NCBI GenBank assembly: GCA_963971425.1 | Contig: OZ020520.1 | Location: forward strand, 25,128,754-25,192,753 | Origin: Bryoerythrophyllum caledonicum | Lineage: Eukaryota > Streptophyta > Bryopsida > Pottiales > Pottiaceae | Direction: 5' to 3' | DNA: 64,000 nucleotides | Shown here: positions 12,176-24,600 of the stretch, piece after piece | Layout of the letters: the number at the start of each line of letters is the position of its first letter | Position numbering within the stretch: position 1 is the stretch's first letter | Program-made: the position numbers and the translations under genes | Notes under the pieces: model-generated | Seen by the model: only the letters and a program-made list of their open reading frames with translations | The model's database searches: none | What the model was told of the DNA's origin: nothing

Positions 12176-12262
12176 ACAAGTAAATTAATCTAATATTCCA
12201 ACCTTGTAAAAGTGTTTACATTAATTTACTTGTTATTTGTTATTATACACACATTTACAAGG
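12176..12262. repeat. Short inverted repeats in AT-rich DNA
   Basis: AACAAGTAAATTAAT (12176-12192) pairs with ATTAATTTACTTGTT (12226-12241). AACCTTGTAAA (12201) pairs with TTTACAAGGTT (12251). From 12000 to 12400 the DNA is very AT-rich with no gene. Confidence 0.6.
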
Positions 12263-13629
12263 TTGAAAATCATCTAAAAATATCTATCAATCACCATAGC
12301 AAAATTGAAATTGCAATGGTTGGAAAAAAAATCATTTTCAATCAATTATATCATATATAAATCAATAAAAATAATATACTCAAATGTCATATGAGTAGTA
12401 TTTCTTTTATAGTAGGGTCACCGTTCCAACGAGATGACTGAGTAGAGCTCCACGTTTTCTGGTGAGGGAGAGGCTGGGACTTAGTCGCAAGATCTTGATT
12501 TACGAGCAACAAGAGTAGGCTGGACCTTGTTGAGAGCCCTTGTACATCATAGATCTGAGACATAGGAGAGGTTGCAAGGCACAAGGTGTTGGAAAAAAGG
12601 CTCACAGCTTTAGATCTAGATTAGTGAAGCTTGAGGAGTTTGTAGTGATTAGATTTGTGGGGGGTTCTCACTGCAGAGCTGGGGAAAACTGTGTTGGCAC
12701 ATGGATCTAGGCACTCACTCACCACCAAAGCAAGACCCACTCCAGATCTGAAGACTAGGTTACCAAACCTTCAACCTCGCCGAGAGTCCCTGCACCTCCC
12801 ATAACCGGACACTCACATACACAAGATTGAAGGAGCAACAAGCGCAAAACGGAGCCGAGACGACATCCACACCATACATCAGGCTATCCCTTACTTACAT
12901 GCTACACCTCTTCTCTTTTTTCTGTCCTCTTATCGCACCATCGTTAGTATCACAACATCACCATACACGCTTAGAGACACATATGTTTTACACAATAGAT
13001 CTAACATCACTCGTTCAAGTTATCTGTGCATTAGATCTGGAAACCAACACCACAGAACAACCTCTGGAGTGAAGCACGACAAAACACAACTCAAGGATCA
13101 GATCCAAGGCAGCATCGACACACTGAATTAGGCTATTCCATCCCATCTCCATCTCTTTTTTAAAGTAGACACACTAAACACAAGGAGCACCTTGCATCTC
13201 AACACATCCACGCACTTTAGCTGTAGCACACCTAGATATCACTATGACACCACACACATAGAAGCTAATACTAAAACCCTAATAGGAAACTCCACTAAGT
13301 TTGTGTATACAGATCACACGCGGAAGCGCTCGCCAAATTCTCCAGATCTAGATTCACCTACGCACCAACATCAAGGAGACGCACCATCAGCACCGAAACA
13401 AACGACAACAAGACAGGAGAGATCACGAACTCAACGTAGCTGCCAACAAATCTGCATCAGCTCCACTCACATCACAACAGGACCTTGCAGCAAGGACGCA
13501 ACACCACAAGGAGACAACAAAAGTGGACAACAAAAGGTGGACAGCACTTACACGTACAACATCAGGAGGCAAATCATCTCAACATCAACACAAGAAGCAA
13601 CGGACGTCAACACAACAGGGAGCACCTCC

Positions 13630-14050
13630 TCCCCTTTCTCCTACATTTCTCCCCTCACTCACATACCTCACAGCCCCTACTCACATCTCTCCCCCCGCTG
13701 CTCCTCCCCCCCTCCTCCCCTCTCCCTCCCCCTTCCCATCCCCCTGATCTTCACCTTAAACCCCTCCATGCCCACCCCTCCAACCTCACCGAACCTCTCT
13801 CCCTCCCCCTCCCAGACCCTCTCCATCTCGCCTACTCTGCCCCCCTCCCTGAATCCCCCAGGCTCACTTACGAACCCCCCCACCCACTAAAACTCACTCA
13901 CCAACCTCACCCACTAAACCTCACTCACCAACCCCTCCCCCCTCCCTCATCGTCCCTCACCGAACTCTCTCCCACTCACTGCACTCACACTTCAGACCCC
14001 TCACTCACCCACTGATTCCCCCACCCTCCCAGTTGCTCCCATCGCCCACA
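13630..14050 (+). repeat. Pyrimidine-rich tract in the LINE leader
   Basis: About 420 bp are almost pure C and T on the plus strand (CTCCCCTTTCTCC..., CCCTCCCTC...), followed by degenerate CCCACTAAACCTCACTCACC units. No stop-rich frame is apparent because stops need A or G. The apparent open frames here are composition artefacts. Confidence 0.8.
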
Positions 14051-14129
14051 CAGCCCTTCCCTAAACCCCTCCCCAAACTCTCCCTCACACATAGAACTCC
14101 GGTAGAAAACAGAAACTCCCTGCTTCCCA

Positions 14130-14540
14130 GCTCAACTCATCTCCGCGACCCCCCAATCAGTGATAGAAACCTCAGAATTAACGATAGCGACCTCCCACTC
14201 TCGGTTAGCGGCCCACAACTTGCCCGCAGCGACCCCCTCTCTCTGTTTAGCGACCCCCCTTTTTGGTGTAACGACCTCCCACCCTCGGTCCGCGACCCAC
14301 AGCATGTCCACAGCGACCCCCTTTTCCTGTTTAGCGACCTCCCATTCTCGGTGCGCGACCCAGAGCCTGCCCGTAGCGACCTCCTTTTTCTGATTAGCGA
14401 CCCCCCTTTTCTGTTTAGCGACCCTCCTCTACTGGCTTGCGACCCCCCTTTTCTGAGTAGCGACCCCCCTTTTGTGAGTAGCGACCCCCCCCCCTCCTGA
14501 GTAGCGACCCTTCCCACCAGGCTAGCGACCCCCCCTTTTT
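14130..14540 (+). repeat. GCGACC minisatellite in the LINE leader
   Basis: Repeats of AGCGACCCCCCTTTTCTG (18-22 bp) alternate with a 62-63-bp unit (AGCGACCTCCCA.TCTCGGT then GCGACCCA.AGC.TGCCC). The longer unit appears three times (about 14196, 14276 and 14336). GCGACC occurs more than 15 times. Tandem 5' monomers of this sort can act as LINE promoters; that role here is inferred. Confidence 0.8.
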
Positions 14541-14831
14541 AAAAACGACCTCCCTAGTATAGTTCGGGACTCCCTCTTTCTTGACAGAGACCCTCCCAGC
14601 TTCAGCAGAGACCTCCTTTGTTTTACTAACGAAATGGGCAGCATTAAAAGACTCCTCAACTTCAAGGAAACGGTGAACGAGGACACAATGGTGATTGAGA
14701 AGATACCATGGCACACCGAAGAAACCCATATCACAAGCAAGAAAATGAAGAATGCCATGTGTGAAGAAAACGCGCCACATATCTCTCAACCGGTAAGTGT
14801 AAATTTCAAATTTTGATTGGGGTTTCCTACC

Positions 14832-16241
14832 ATGGAAGCTCTTGCAATTGAAGAAGGACTTCAAGAGCTTTATAGTGGAGAAACCGCCGAAGACATGATA
14901 ACAAGAGGATTGAAGGCGGAAGAGGCGGAAGAGGCAAGTGTGGCAAAGGTGGCGTTCCCTCACATCCCACAACTAGTCTATCCAAGCACAAGAAACGGAG
15001 TGGAGGGACAACACTACAACATCACCCAACTCCCATTCGACATCACCATCAACACATCCACAAGTTTGGCTCTTGATTTTCACATTGCTATTCACTTCGA
15101 ACCCCCCTCCTCCCAAATCATGCATGATGAGATCAAAATAATGGTCACAAAAAGACTAGAAATAATGGGCATAGAACTTGGCAATGACCTCATAGACCCT
15201 ATCTCAATTCAATGCCTAAGTGTTAAAAATGTAGGGAAAAAGGGTGTATGGGCGGGGATAATTAAACTACACTTACTAAAACCCGAAATTGATGGTATCA
15301 TGTTGCTTAAGGGACTTAGACTAGATGGTCACAACACCATTGGAAAGGTTAGTAAAAGTTACCAAAACATTGCTAGGCATTCTAACCTCTCTATTAAGGT
15401 GAAGAGTGACAACTTGAAGGGTATCTCGGCCAATACTCTTTTCAAGGATGCCCTCTTGAATAGCTCTCGAAGGGGGCACGAGTTTGAGATTACCGGAGTT
15501 CAAAAAAGCATCGACGACACCCATACCTTCATCATGACCACCACACCACAACAAGCGAAGAAGATCCAACTACACCAAGTCACCACACATCACGAGATCA
15601 TACAAGCTAAGCACATCACCGGAGGGAAGGTATCACAAGAGACTAAGGCAAAAAAGGATGCCTTAACCCTAACCCTCTCCCCTCTACCCATCCTAATGAG
15701 TGTATGTGATACAAGTGATGCCATTCGCAAGATTATTGGTGATACTAACACTAGATCAATTTGGTTTCACAAAGAGTGTGGAACTAGACATAATGGAAGT
15801 GCTAATGTACATTGTACTAACCCAATTGTCTACAAACAATTTGTAAACAAAACCTTCACCATGGGAGGATACCTTATAGAGTTTGCACCACACCGAAGGA
15901 GTCTTGAAGGAATGGAACCCTCCTCCGAAGCACAAGTGAAGACGTTCGGGTTTGATGACATTAACGCCGCCATGGTTAACACGGTGGAGACCTTCAAGAT
16001 ACAAGAATCCTCACCCAACATCTCCAAGCAAGATGTGTTGGAGATCGTGGAATCGGTTATGGAAGAAAGCAACAAGAAGATGAGGAAGGAGACACGAGAG
16101 TATGCCGATCAAAAACATGAAGAATTGAAGACTCAAATGATGAGCATCCAACAAGCAATGAGCGCCGCGCTTGCTTCAATGCAAGCCATCACGGGGAGTA
16201 TGGCTACACCTATGATTGAAGACAAGCCGCCAAACTTGTAG
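14832..16241 (+). CDS. LINE ORF1 protein
   Basis: 469 codons from ATG 14832 (ATGGAAGCTCTTGC) to TAG 16239-16241, uninterrupted. The N-terminus is acidic (EEGLQELYSGETAEDM). The middle part has no motif I recognise. The C-terminus, about residues 400-450, is a Glu/Lys-rich helix with heptad character (ESVMEESNKKMRKETREYAD) that probably forms a coiled coil. Position ahead of the endonuclease/RT frame and length suit a LINE ORF1, which usually binds element RNA as a chaperone. No CCHC knuckle or clear RRM is visible. An in-frame stretch from 14634 is separated by a TGA at 14814. Confidence 0.75.
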   Translation: MEALAIEEGLQELYSGETAEDMITRGLKAEEAEEASVAKVAFPHIPQLVYPSTRNGVEGQHYNITQLPFDITINTSTSLALDFHIAIHFEPPSSQIMHDEIKIMVTKRLEIMGIELGNDLIDPISIQCLSVKNVGKKGVWAGIIKLHLLKPEIDGIMLLKGLRLDGHNTIGKVSKSYQNIARHSNLSIKVKSDNLKGISANTLFKDALLNSSRRGHEFEITGVQKSIDDTHTFIMTTTPQQAKKIQLHQVTTHHEIIQAKHITGGKVSQETKAKKDALTLTLSPLPILMSVCDTSDAIRKIIGDTNTRSIWFHKECGTRHNGSANVHCTNPIVYKQFVNKTFTMGGYLIEFAPHRRSLEGMEPSSEAQVKTFGFDDINAAMVNTVETFKIQESSPNISKQDVLEIVESVMEESNKKMRKETREYADQKHEELKTQMMSIQQAMSAALASMQAITGSMATPMIEDKPPNL

Positions 16242-17400
16242 ATTACAAAGACTACAAGGTATTTATCATTGACCATACAATATACCGAATACATACACTA
16301 AAGTCTAGTATAAACTATAGATACCATACCTATACACTATGTGTAGTAGTGTACAACCATACACCCGTACATGGGGCATATAAATACTGTATTAAACTTC
16401 ATACTCAATACATATACATCACTCTATACAAAGGGGAATACATACATACATACTTGAATACAAATACCAATACCAATACCAAAATATATACAAATACAAA
16501 TCCTCAAAACATACATACAAATTTATGTACGTACACAAACAAAAATACTACCTACGATACACATACACATACACACATCATTATAAACACAACATCCACC
16601 ACATATGTAAAAAGATGCAAAAACATAAACCAATATCCACACATCAAGACTAACACAAACCAAAAGACACAAACAAACCTCAAACCAAGCAACAAAAGCA
16701 ACATACAAAACAATAAACCGAAACAAAACAATAAACCAAAACAAAACAATAAACCTAAACAAATCAATAAACAAAAAAAAATCACTTTAACTACCGCTAC
16801 ATACATCACAATTACAAACAAAAAAATCACAAATACCGTAAACAACAAAACACATACAACCATAAAGGAAATCACAAAAATAATAAATAATAAAAACATA
16901 AAAACAATCCATACAAAAAATATAGATATACCAAAAAATCAAAGAAAACAACAAACTAAAACATTACACTACAAAAATACCATAAATAAATACTTCCCTC
17001 TCACTAAAACTATACAAAAAGTAGTCCTCACACACTTTACAATCATACACAATACGGCCTATACCAAACATATCTTACAACACAAATACATTCACAAAAT
17101 ACCCGATCATTATACCAACTTCCAAACATATATTAAAAGATATTTCCTCTATACAAAATACAAATACTATACCAAATACTACGCTAACTATTATACCAAA
17201 ATCCAAATACCAAACACAAAAATTTATACACACACACACACTCATATACACAATAATAAATTACATACACATACACCAAGAAACATACACATACTTACAC
17301 AACCAAACAAAAAAACAAACAACAAACAAACAAACAAAAAAACACAAAGTAAATCACATACACACAAACACTCATACATAAACACAAATATACACAAAAA
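16242..17400 (+). other. A/C-rich spacer between LINE ORF1 and ORF2
   Basis: A low-complexity, A- and C-rich stretch with ACATACATAC, CAATACCAATACC and AAACAATAAACC runs and (CA)n near 17230. T is scarce except in short motifs, so a long Thr/Asn/Lys-rich open frame (16349-17476, no ATG start) appears without being a convincing gene. I regard it as non-coding spacer. Confidence 0.6.
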
Positions 17401-17450
17401 GAAAAAGAAGAGCGCCAGTTCCCAAACTAGAACTAAACAAAAACATAGAT

Positions 17451-20400
17451 GTGTTCTGGTGGTTTTCCCAAACTAGAACCAAAAAAAAACCACCACCTCA
17501 TAAAGTTACACAAAAAACAAAAATTCTAAAACAGAGCACCAAACCAGAACACATAAAATTCCTACTAATGTTAGGAGGAGACATTGAGACTAACCCAGGC
17601 CCGATGCCTAATATACTAAAAAGGCACCCTTCATCACATAAGAAAAATGCCAAAATATACTTCATACCTAATACAATAAAATTACAACCGGAATATGGAC
17701 ACATTGCAAAATCCTTCGCACCTTTTTTAAAAAACACACACATATCTCACCACACACATAACACTACACATCCAAATATTGCCCAATACATCCAACAAAA
17801 AAATACACATCCTACACCCCACATCCTATATGCACTAGTAGTCACCACTCATCCACACATAGATGAATGTAACCATCTCCTAAATACACAAAATATAAAC
17901 ACCATCACATGGACCAACACACTACTACAAAATATACTAAACTTAAAAAACCCGCCAGAACGACACATTCACACTCCGCACCCATATACAGAATTCCTGG
18001 AAAATAACCAAAACATTATAAACCATGAAAACTCAATACATAAAAAACTATGCGACTTCCTACATAGTCAAACCACACCTCCCTCAAATGAAACAATAAA
18101 ACTAAAATTCCCTTACCTCCCTAACAACCTCATAAATGAATCACTAAAATGTCTAGACCCTATACCAGAATACACCCACCCACCCCTACCTCTTCCTTAC
18201 ATCCCTCCTCAAAATCAAAACACTAGATCAAACCAAGAAAATACACACATAATCACATGGAATGCCTCCTCACTAAACACTGCCCTCCCTAGCTTACGAA
18301 CTTTGGTCACACACACAGACACACCACCGGCCCTCATAGTCATACAAGAAACAAAATTAACTGCCACAAAATCTACAAAATACATACAAAATATATTTCA
18401 AAACTATAAACTCATCTTTAATAATACACATGCACTTACAAGATGCATTCAACAACGAAAACCATACACACCGGGTCGAGGTGGCCTCCTTACACAAATA
18501 CACAAAAACTATGCCTTCCCGGGCAACATCAACAAAATCCCTACCCCAATGCACATATCACCATATATCAAAATAATCAAAATCACTAATCACCCCCTAC
18601 AACCATGGCTAATCTTTCACATGTACATGCCATCCCATCCCGAGGATACTAGATTTATCGTAGACATACAAAACACTATTATATCCCAAATTAACCACAA
18701 CCCCAATCATACATACCTATTATGTGGAGACTTCAATAGAGACATAGCACTAATTGGCCGCCAAAATGGAAATCATAACACCCCCCCCAAAACATTGATT
18801 ACCAATGGCGTCGCTTCACAGAAAGCTTAAACTTCACTTACATCAATACCGATACACAATTCTCTAGACAAGGTGGCTATAATTATAGCGAATGGAGTCT
18901 AATAGACGGTTTCTATATAAATACAAACAACAATACACAATACACCTCCACAACAAACAAAGATATTATTCTCAACTCGGACCATTCACCAGTACAACTA
19001 CACATCCCAAATATCACATTAATTAGTAGAACCCCTATAATCCTAAATAATGACACTATACGCATACTCAACCCCATTCCAAGAAACAATATAGAAAAAC
19101 TCAACACAAAATTCTTCGAAGAAAACTCCGAACAAATAGACTCCCTCATAAACATTCTTGAAAATAATAGTCAATTAACACAAACACAATGGCAAGAAGC
19201 ATGCCACACCCTAGACAAGCTCATCAATAAAATCTCTACTACACTAGAACAAACTTGTAAAGCACATCCAATACCCCAAATGACAAATAGAACTTCCCAA
19301 CATGGAGGGTATGTACCCCGTAAACTTTCTAAAACGTGGAAACAACACCTAACCACATACCATACTATACGAAAAACCATTAGAATTGTAAAAAACAACC
19401 CTCAATGGCATAACCATCCCGTATGCACAGAGCTACTAACTCTACACCACACCCAAATCCCCACCCCGCCACCTCCGGACCTTCCCCACGATACATGGAT
19501 AAAAGATATCGCACTAATCGCAGAAAATGCCATCATACAAGTCCGGAAAATAACCACAAAATACACCAAAGACAACATTAAAAAAACCATCTCAAAATAT
19601 AGACAACTATACGAAATCAGTCCAAAAAAAATTAACAAAAAAGTCTTTAAAAACCTTGAATCCCCGCCGATGGACTGTATCACAGATCAATATAATAATA
19701 TTTTAACTAGCCCCGTAGACATTGCGAATGAAATATTTAACCAACAAACAAAAATCAATAGACCAACAGTACCAACATGTAACTATCAACCACAACATAC
19801 AAACGAATGTACATGTGCAGTACGCCAATACCCATGGCATGACCTGGATGGATATACCCTTGACAAACGAGGCGAACCAGAAATCCCACTACACAAATAC
19901 CTTAACAGAGCCATATACGACACATGCCTTCAAAATCTTGGTAACAATAAAGCCCCAGGCCCAGACCGCATACCAAACTCAATACTCAAAAACATGCCTC
20001 CAAGATTTCACAAATTATTATTCCTATTCTTCTCACACTGCTATAAACAAAAACAAATACCGACCTCATGGAAATCAAGTGCAACAATTTTACTATACAA
20101 AAAAGGCGACCCGTCCATACTACCCAACCATAGGCCAATTGCACTAGCTAACACAATATATAAACTATTTACCAGTACACTCACCGCTATACTATCCTCA
20201 TATGGCGAAAAATTCAAAATCCTACATGATAGCCAAGAAGGATTTAGAGCAGAGAGAAGCACCGCTCGACAAATCCAAACTATAATAGCCGCACTAGAAG
20301 ATGCAAAATTCACTAATCAAGATATATACATATTATATGTTGACTTCAAAAATGCCTTTGGCTCAATAAATCATGCCCGACTACTAGCAATAATGATGGA

Positions 20401-21558
20401 CCTTGGATATCCAAAAGATGCAACTACACTTGTTGGAAACATCTACTCCCAATCATCCACTTACTACATTGGCGAACACTTTGGAAAAACAAAACCTATA
20501 CCTATTCAAAGAGGAACTATACAAAGGGACACCCTTAGCCCATACCTATTCATTATATTTTTAGAACCACTACTGAGATGGCTAGAAAGAGGCAATAATG
20601 GATATACTTTCGGCACATCACAAGTCACAATAAACTCCGCCGCATACGCGGATGACCTAGCCACCATAACTAACAAAATCAAATCAATCCAAATACAACT
20701 CAATAAAATTGATAGATATTGTAAATGGGCTGGCATGAACGTGGGAGTCCCAAAATGTGCCGCTACCGGATGCCCAAACAAATCTAAATTGAACCCTACC
20801 ACTTTCAAAGCCCTAATGCAAACCTCTAACATCAACTACCGCAACCAACCAATCCCTATACTACACCAAAACGAACCATACATATACCTAGGTACAAATC
20901 TTGTCCCCTCACTAAAATGGAAAATCCAAATCCACACTACAACCACAAAGCTCATCAAACAATGCAAAGAACTAACAACATGTCCGGCCACCATGAAACA
21001 AAAAATAAAAATGGTTGATACCGTACTAAGCCCTGGTGTGGCATACAGTTTCTATGGGGTACCATACTCTATGCCAGCCATCACAAACTTCATAAAAAAA
21101 TAATCGCCATACAAAAAACCATATGTGGATTACCAAAATGTATGTCAAACGCAATAACACAACTACCACATAACCAATTTGGACTTGAAGCTTTCTCCCT
21201 AAAAAACGCATATCTCCGATGTATAGGCGAACAACTACAAAATGCCTTAAACGATAAAGGTAGACTTGGAAAAATTTATAATGGATTAACTCATTACATC
21301 CTCGCCCAATATGGGGGCGCCGAAAACATACCCAGAATTAAAAAAAGCGACTGTATAAGATCACCAATAACACGGACATTCTTCTTATTAAAACATATAG
21401 CCAAAGTCCACCTTAAAAGCACACTCCCAAACTTCCTCATTAATCCTACAACACTTGAAACACTATGGCGGCAAGAAACACTAAACCACAACACACTCAA
21501 TGCCCAACTCTCCCAAAAGCTTCTACAAAAACTCCTTTCAAAAAACATTTTTGAATAA
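17451..21558 (+). pseudogene. LINE ORF2: AP endonuclease plus reverse transcriptase, two frameshifts
   Basis: Three frames join into about 1370 codons. The N-terminus carries a 2A-like motif, then an APE endonuclease (ITWNASSL, IQETKL, GRGGLL, LLCGDFNRD, and NSDHSPV after the first shift), then the RT with NNKAPGPDRIPNSIL, FKNAFGSINH, the polymerase box AYADD and a C-terminal extension (HNQFGLEAFSLKNAYL). The shifts fall in a C8 run (18781-18788) and an A7 run (21094-21100). No other stop is seen, so the copy is young and the shifts could be assembly errors. There is no clear in-frame ATG at the start; the first is at 17568. No RNase H or CCHC knuckle is visible. The protein would nick target DNA and copy the LINE RNA there. 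Confidence 0.9.
17541..17603 (+). other. 2A-like ribosome-skipping motif
   Basis: Residues FLLMLGGDIETNPGP (last Pro codon 17601-17603) match the 2A consensus D(V/I)ExNPG|P and have the hydrophobic run that usually precedes it. In 2A sequences the ribosome skips the Gly-Pro bond, giving two proteins from one frame. Here it would release a short leader and leave the endonuclease/RT with an N-terminal Pro. An ATG follows directly (17604). Confidence 0.8.
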
Positions 21559-21922
21559 GCACAAATTACATTACCCATATTGTTGTATATGAGTACATTT
21601 TTTAACCCTACAGAAATCATGATGGATGAAAGATGTGTACCAAGATGAATCATTATGATCCATGGTTGGGCCGTGGGAGAGGTTATGTAATTACCCACTA
21701 TGATTCATTGATTGAACTTACCACATCAACAATACATTTTGTTGACTTATCTCGATGTTTAAGCATTAATAATATATCTTACTAACTAGCATCTAGGGAC
21801 ATGGACTTCAAGCCATAAGTGACATTTCCAACACTTGTTGTTTTCAACCTCTACGCCTTTATTGATGCACACCACTGTTGACATCTGCGTCCTTCACACC
21901 TTTGCTGTAGCAAGCCGTGACA

Positions 21923-24215
21923 ATGGGAAAAACTAGGTCCAAACACAGAGTGGCTCTGCCTCAAGTCGATGAGATTTTCAGTGAGACTAGTAGCGATAAA
22001 ACTCCTCTCACTTTTGCATTACTAAATCCTTCTGTTTGGGCCGAGGCTTTTGATCTTCGAGGAGTAGGAGAGAATTTGAGGAAGCAGCTAACCACTGTAG
22101 CTCCATTTTTGCTTGGTGATGCCGCGTACTACAGCTTGGAGTTCTTCCATGACATAGGCGGACTTTCGATGAAGGGTGTTCCATTCAAGCACTTGAAGGA
22201 AGAGCATAATCTCCCTATGGAGGCAATTGTTGGCACCTACCCCCTGAATAGGAATGAGAACCGCCATCCACTTAGGCATATGGAGGAAGAAGTTGTTGCT
22301 AGAGCACTGAGGATGTATCAACGCGTTTATGGGGCTACAGTCCCGGACAATGGAGAATTTGGGACTGCTTTTGTGAGAGACTTGATGCTTGACGCCGAGA
22401 AGTGGTCCAATGGAAGATAAATTGGGCTGAAGGTGCTGTTGAGATAGCAAAGGTAAGTTCCAACTTTTTGTAGCACAAACTTTGAGCACAAATAGCTGGT
22501 CCATTAATGTATATGCTTACTTTTGTTGATTCCAAGTCCTGATCTTTTGCTCTAACTCGTTCATTCACAGTCTTTTTAGCATTGTCTGATAATTGTTGAT
22601 GCTTATGCAGAGCCGCCTCAAAAATCCTGGTATCAATCCAGCCAAGCTCACTCCACCATGCTTGCGGGAGCAAATCCAAGCCATGTTGCACGTGTTTAGG
22701 GCAATGGTCGACAAGGTCATACGGGAGAAAAACGCGGCAATGAAGACAATATCCGAGGGAGGTGTGCCGCGTTCCGGCGGTATTGTGCGTCAGCCACGCG
22801 CTCCACAGGTTGTCATGGAAGCACCGCTCCGCAAATCACCATTGAAGCCTACTATAGTATTGAAGGGTCCAGCTGGAGCACCACTCCACCAGTCACCGCC
22901 TAGGCCTGCTGCAGCATTGGCAACATGTGAGAAGAAGCTCTCTGAGACACAACGAGAAGTCGCACTCCAGAAGCCGATACTCCAGGGAGCTGCACAGTTG
23001 ATGAAGCAACGTGAGAAGATAGAGGCGGAGCTGCTTAAAATCAGAGATCAGCTAGAGCATGCAGAAATTTTGTTGGTGATGCGAGAGACCAAGAGGCAAG
23101 AGTTGGCGCGCACTGAGCAAGCAAAGTGGGAGGAGTTTGCAGGGATCCAACAGTCAAAGCAAGACATGGTCTTGGACGACCGCTCCAAATAGGTGGTAGA
23201 TACGCGCTTGCGATCTCTCATGGACGATGCAGTTGCTGTATCTACCAAGTTGTCAACTTTGGGCCCTGAGATTAAGCACTAGATTGCAATCGCTTCCGAT
23301 TTGCCAGTCCGATTTCTTCCGCTACAGGATTCCATTATCAACATTACTACCAAAATTGACATCATGATTGTTCAAGAAAGTTGTATCCGCCCACATCAAT
23401 TTTATTCAGCATTTCCTGTGAACCGTGAGGAAATGGTACCGTTGAAGCAACACCTCCCATGCGTAGGATGCGGACGCTATTGGGCAGAGATGGCTTTAGC
23501 GAACCTCCCTTGCGGATGTCTTCTTCACCCTACTTGTTTGTTTCAGGTTGCTCTATCCTCCAAACCTTGTTGTCATGGCTGCAATGTCAAGCCATCTGGA
23601 GGCTCGATGGGACAATGGGGCTTTAAATTTGACATTGCTTTAGAAGAGGTTGCCACTGCAGCGGTGAACAACAAAGGATGGGCACCTCCATTGAGTGGCA
23701 TTGAGACAAAACCGCAGAATACCAAACGGAATGTCGAAGCGCCATCATCTGATTTTTCCTCCTCCAAGCGAGCATGTCACCTACTACACAAGGCGACTGC
23801 ATCCGACGTTGAGGCTGCTGGCCACATCGTTGCGGCAACTGATATTACAGCAACCGTTGCTGTATAGGTTGTCGACTTTGGAGCAACGCCTTGCAAGGTA
23901 ATTGGTCACACTCAATTGGAGCTGGAAGTTGGCGACGACGTAGCAAGTGGCACTACGGTTGTAGCAGCTGGTGGTGAGACAAGAGTTGTTGCTGCAAATG
24001 ATGTTGTCAAGGATGTAGCAGATGGGGACAATGTAGAAGCCAGTGTCAACTTAGGAGGCCACCACATTGCAACATCCAGCCCAACGCCACCTAACTATGC
24101 AAAGTGAGAGCTAGTAGTTGAAATTTCACCTGAAGTTAGACCTTTAGATTATGGAGAGATCCTTAATATTGCAAATACTGTAGCAGCAGAAGCGGATCCC
24201 ACTACTGCCGCATGA
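21923..24215 (+). pseudogene. Decayed element gene: coiled coil plus Cys-rich (RING-like) protein
   Basis: Exon 1 (21923-22452) reads MGKTRSKHRVALPQVDEIF... and ends at GTAAGT after a frame shift near 22416. Exon 2 (from 22611) reads SRLKNPGINPAKLTPPCLRE, a Pro/Lys-rich stretch, a long Glu/Lys/Gln coiled coil (QREKIEAELLKIRDQLEHAE), then a Cys/His cluster (CVGCGRYW, CGCLLHPTC, CCHGC) spaced like a RING variant, then an Asp/Val-rich tail. TAG codons at 23190, 23280 and 23865 and TGA at 24105 interrupt exon 2 without shifting it. I do not recognise the family. It converges on the next gene and probably shares its element. Confidence 0.6.
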
Positions 24216-24600
24216 AGCAACCATGTTCATTAAGCTAGTTAAAGGCTGACATATATAGACTTGGAAGACTTGCAACATCTAGAAGATCAATCAGCAATAG
24301 ACTCTTCAGCACACTGCCATGTGCACATCATGTAACTTTTTAGTGCAATAGAAGTGAAAAACACCTTTGTTGGCATATTTATGTATGCTATGAATGTCAA
24401 TATCCATGTGCACTTAGGCATGAAGGTATAATAAACACAATATAGTTGGTGGACATGCAGCTATACAATTAATCTTTGATGGTGGTGTGCTTTGCTTGGC
24501 TCGGCAACCAGTTCTTATTTATTGGTATTCAGGTGGAAGTCATCTTGTGAATAAGAATCTTTAACATTTGTATTTTTGAATGAGAATTCTCCATTAAAAC

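Larger units (their letters stand above)
12800..21600 (+). mobile_element. LINE (non-LTR retrotransposon) with 2A-like motif at ORF2 start
   Basis: The order is: repeated C/T-rich leader (13.6-14.6 kb), ORF1 (14832-16241), A/C-rich spacer, then ORF2 with AP endonuclease and reverse transcriptase (17.4-21.56 kb). Ends are uncertain: no poly(A) tail or target-site duplication was recognised, and the left limit could be as far out as 12400. From 16.3 kb on, the sense strand is strikingly rich in A and C. Confidence 0.88.

Noticed and set aside
14137..14517. Gly/Ser/Arg repeat protein on the minus strand
   Set aside because: It is the reverse reading of the GCGACC minisatellite; similar open frames occur in other frames of the same repeat.
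16349..17476. Long Thr/Asn/Lys-rich open frame between LINE ORF1 and ORF2
   Set aside because: It starts with GTG and lies in A/C-rich low-complexity DNA where stops are rare by composition. No domain is visible.
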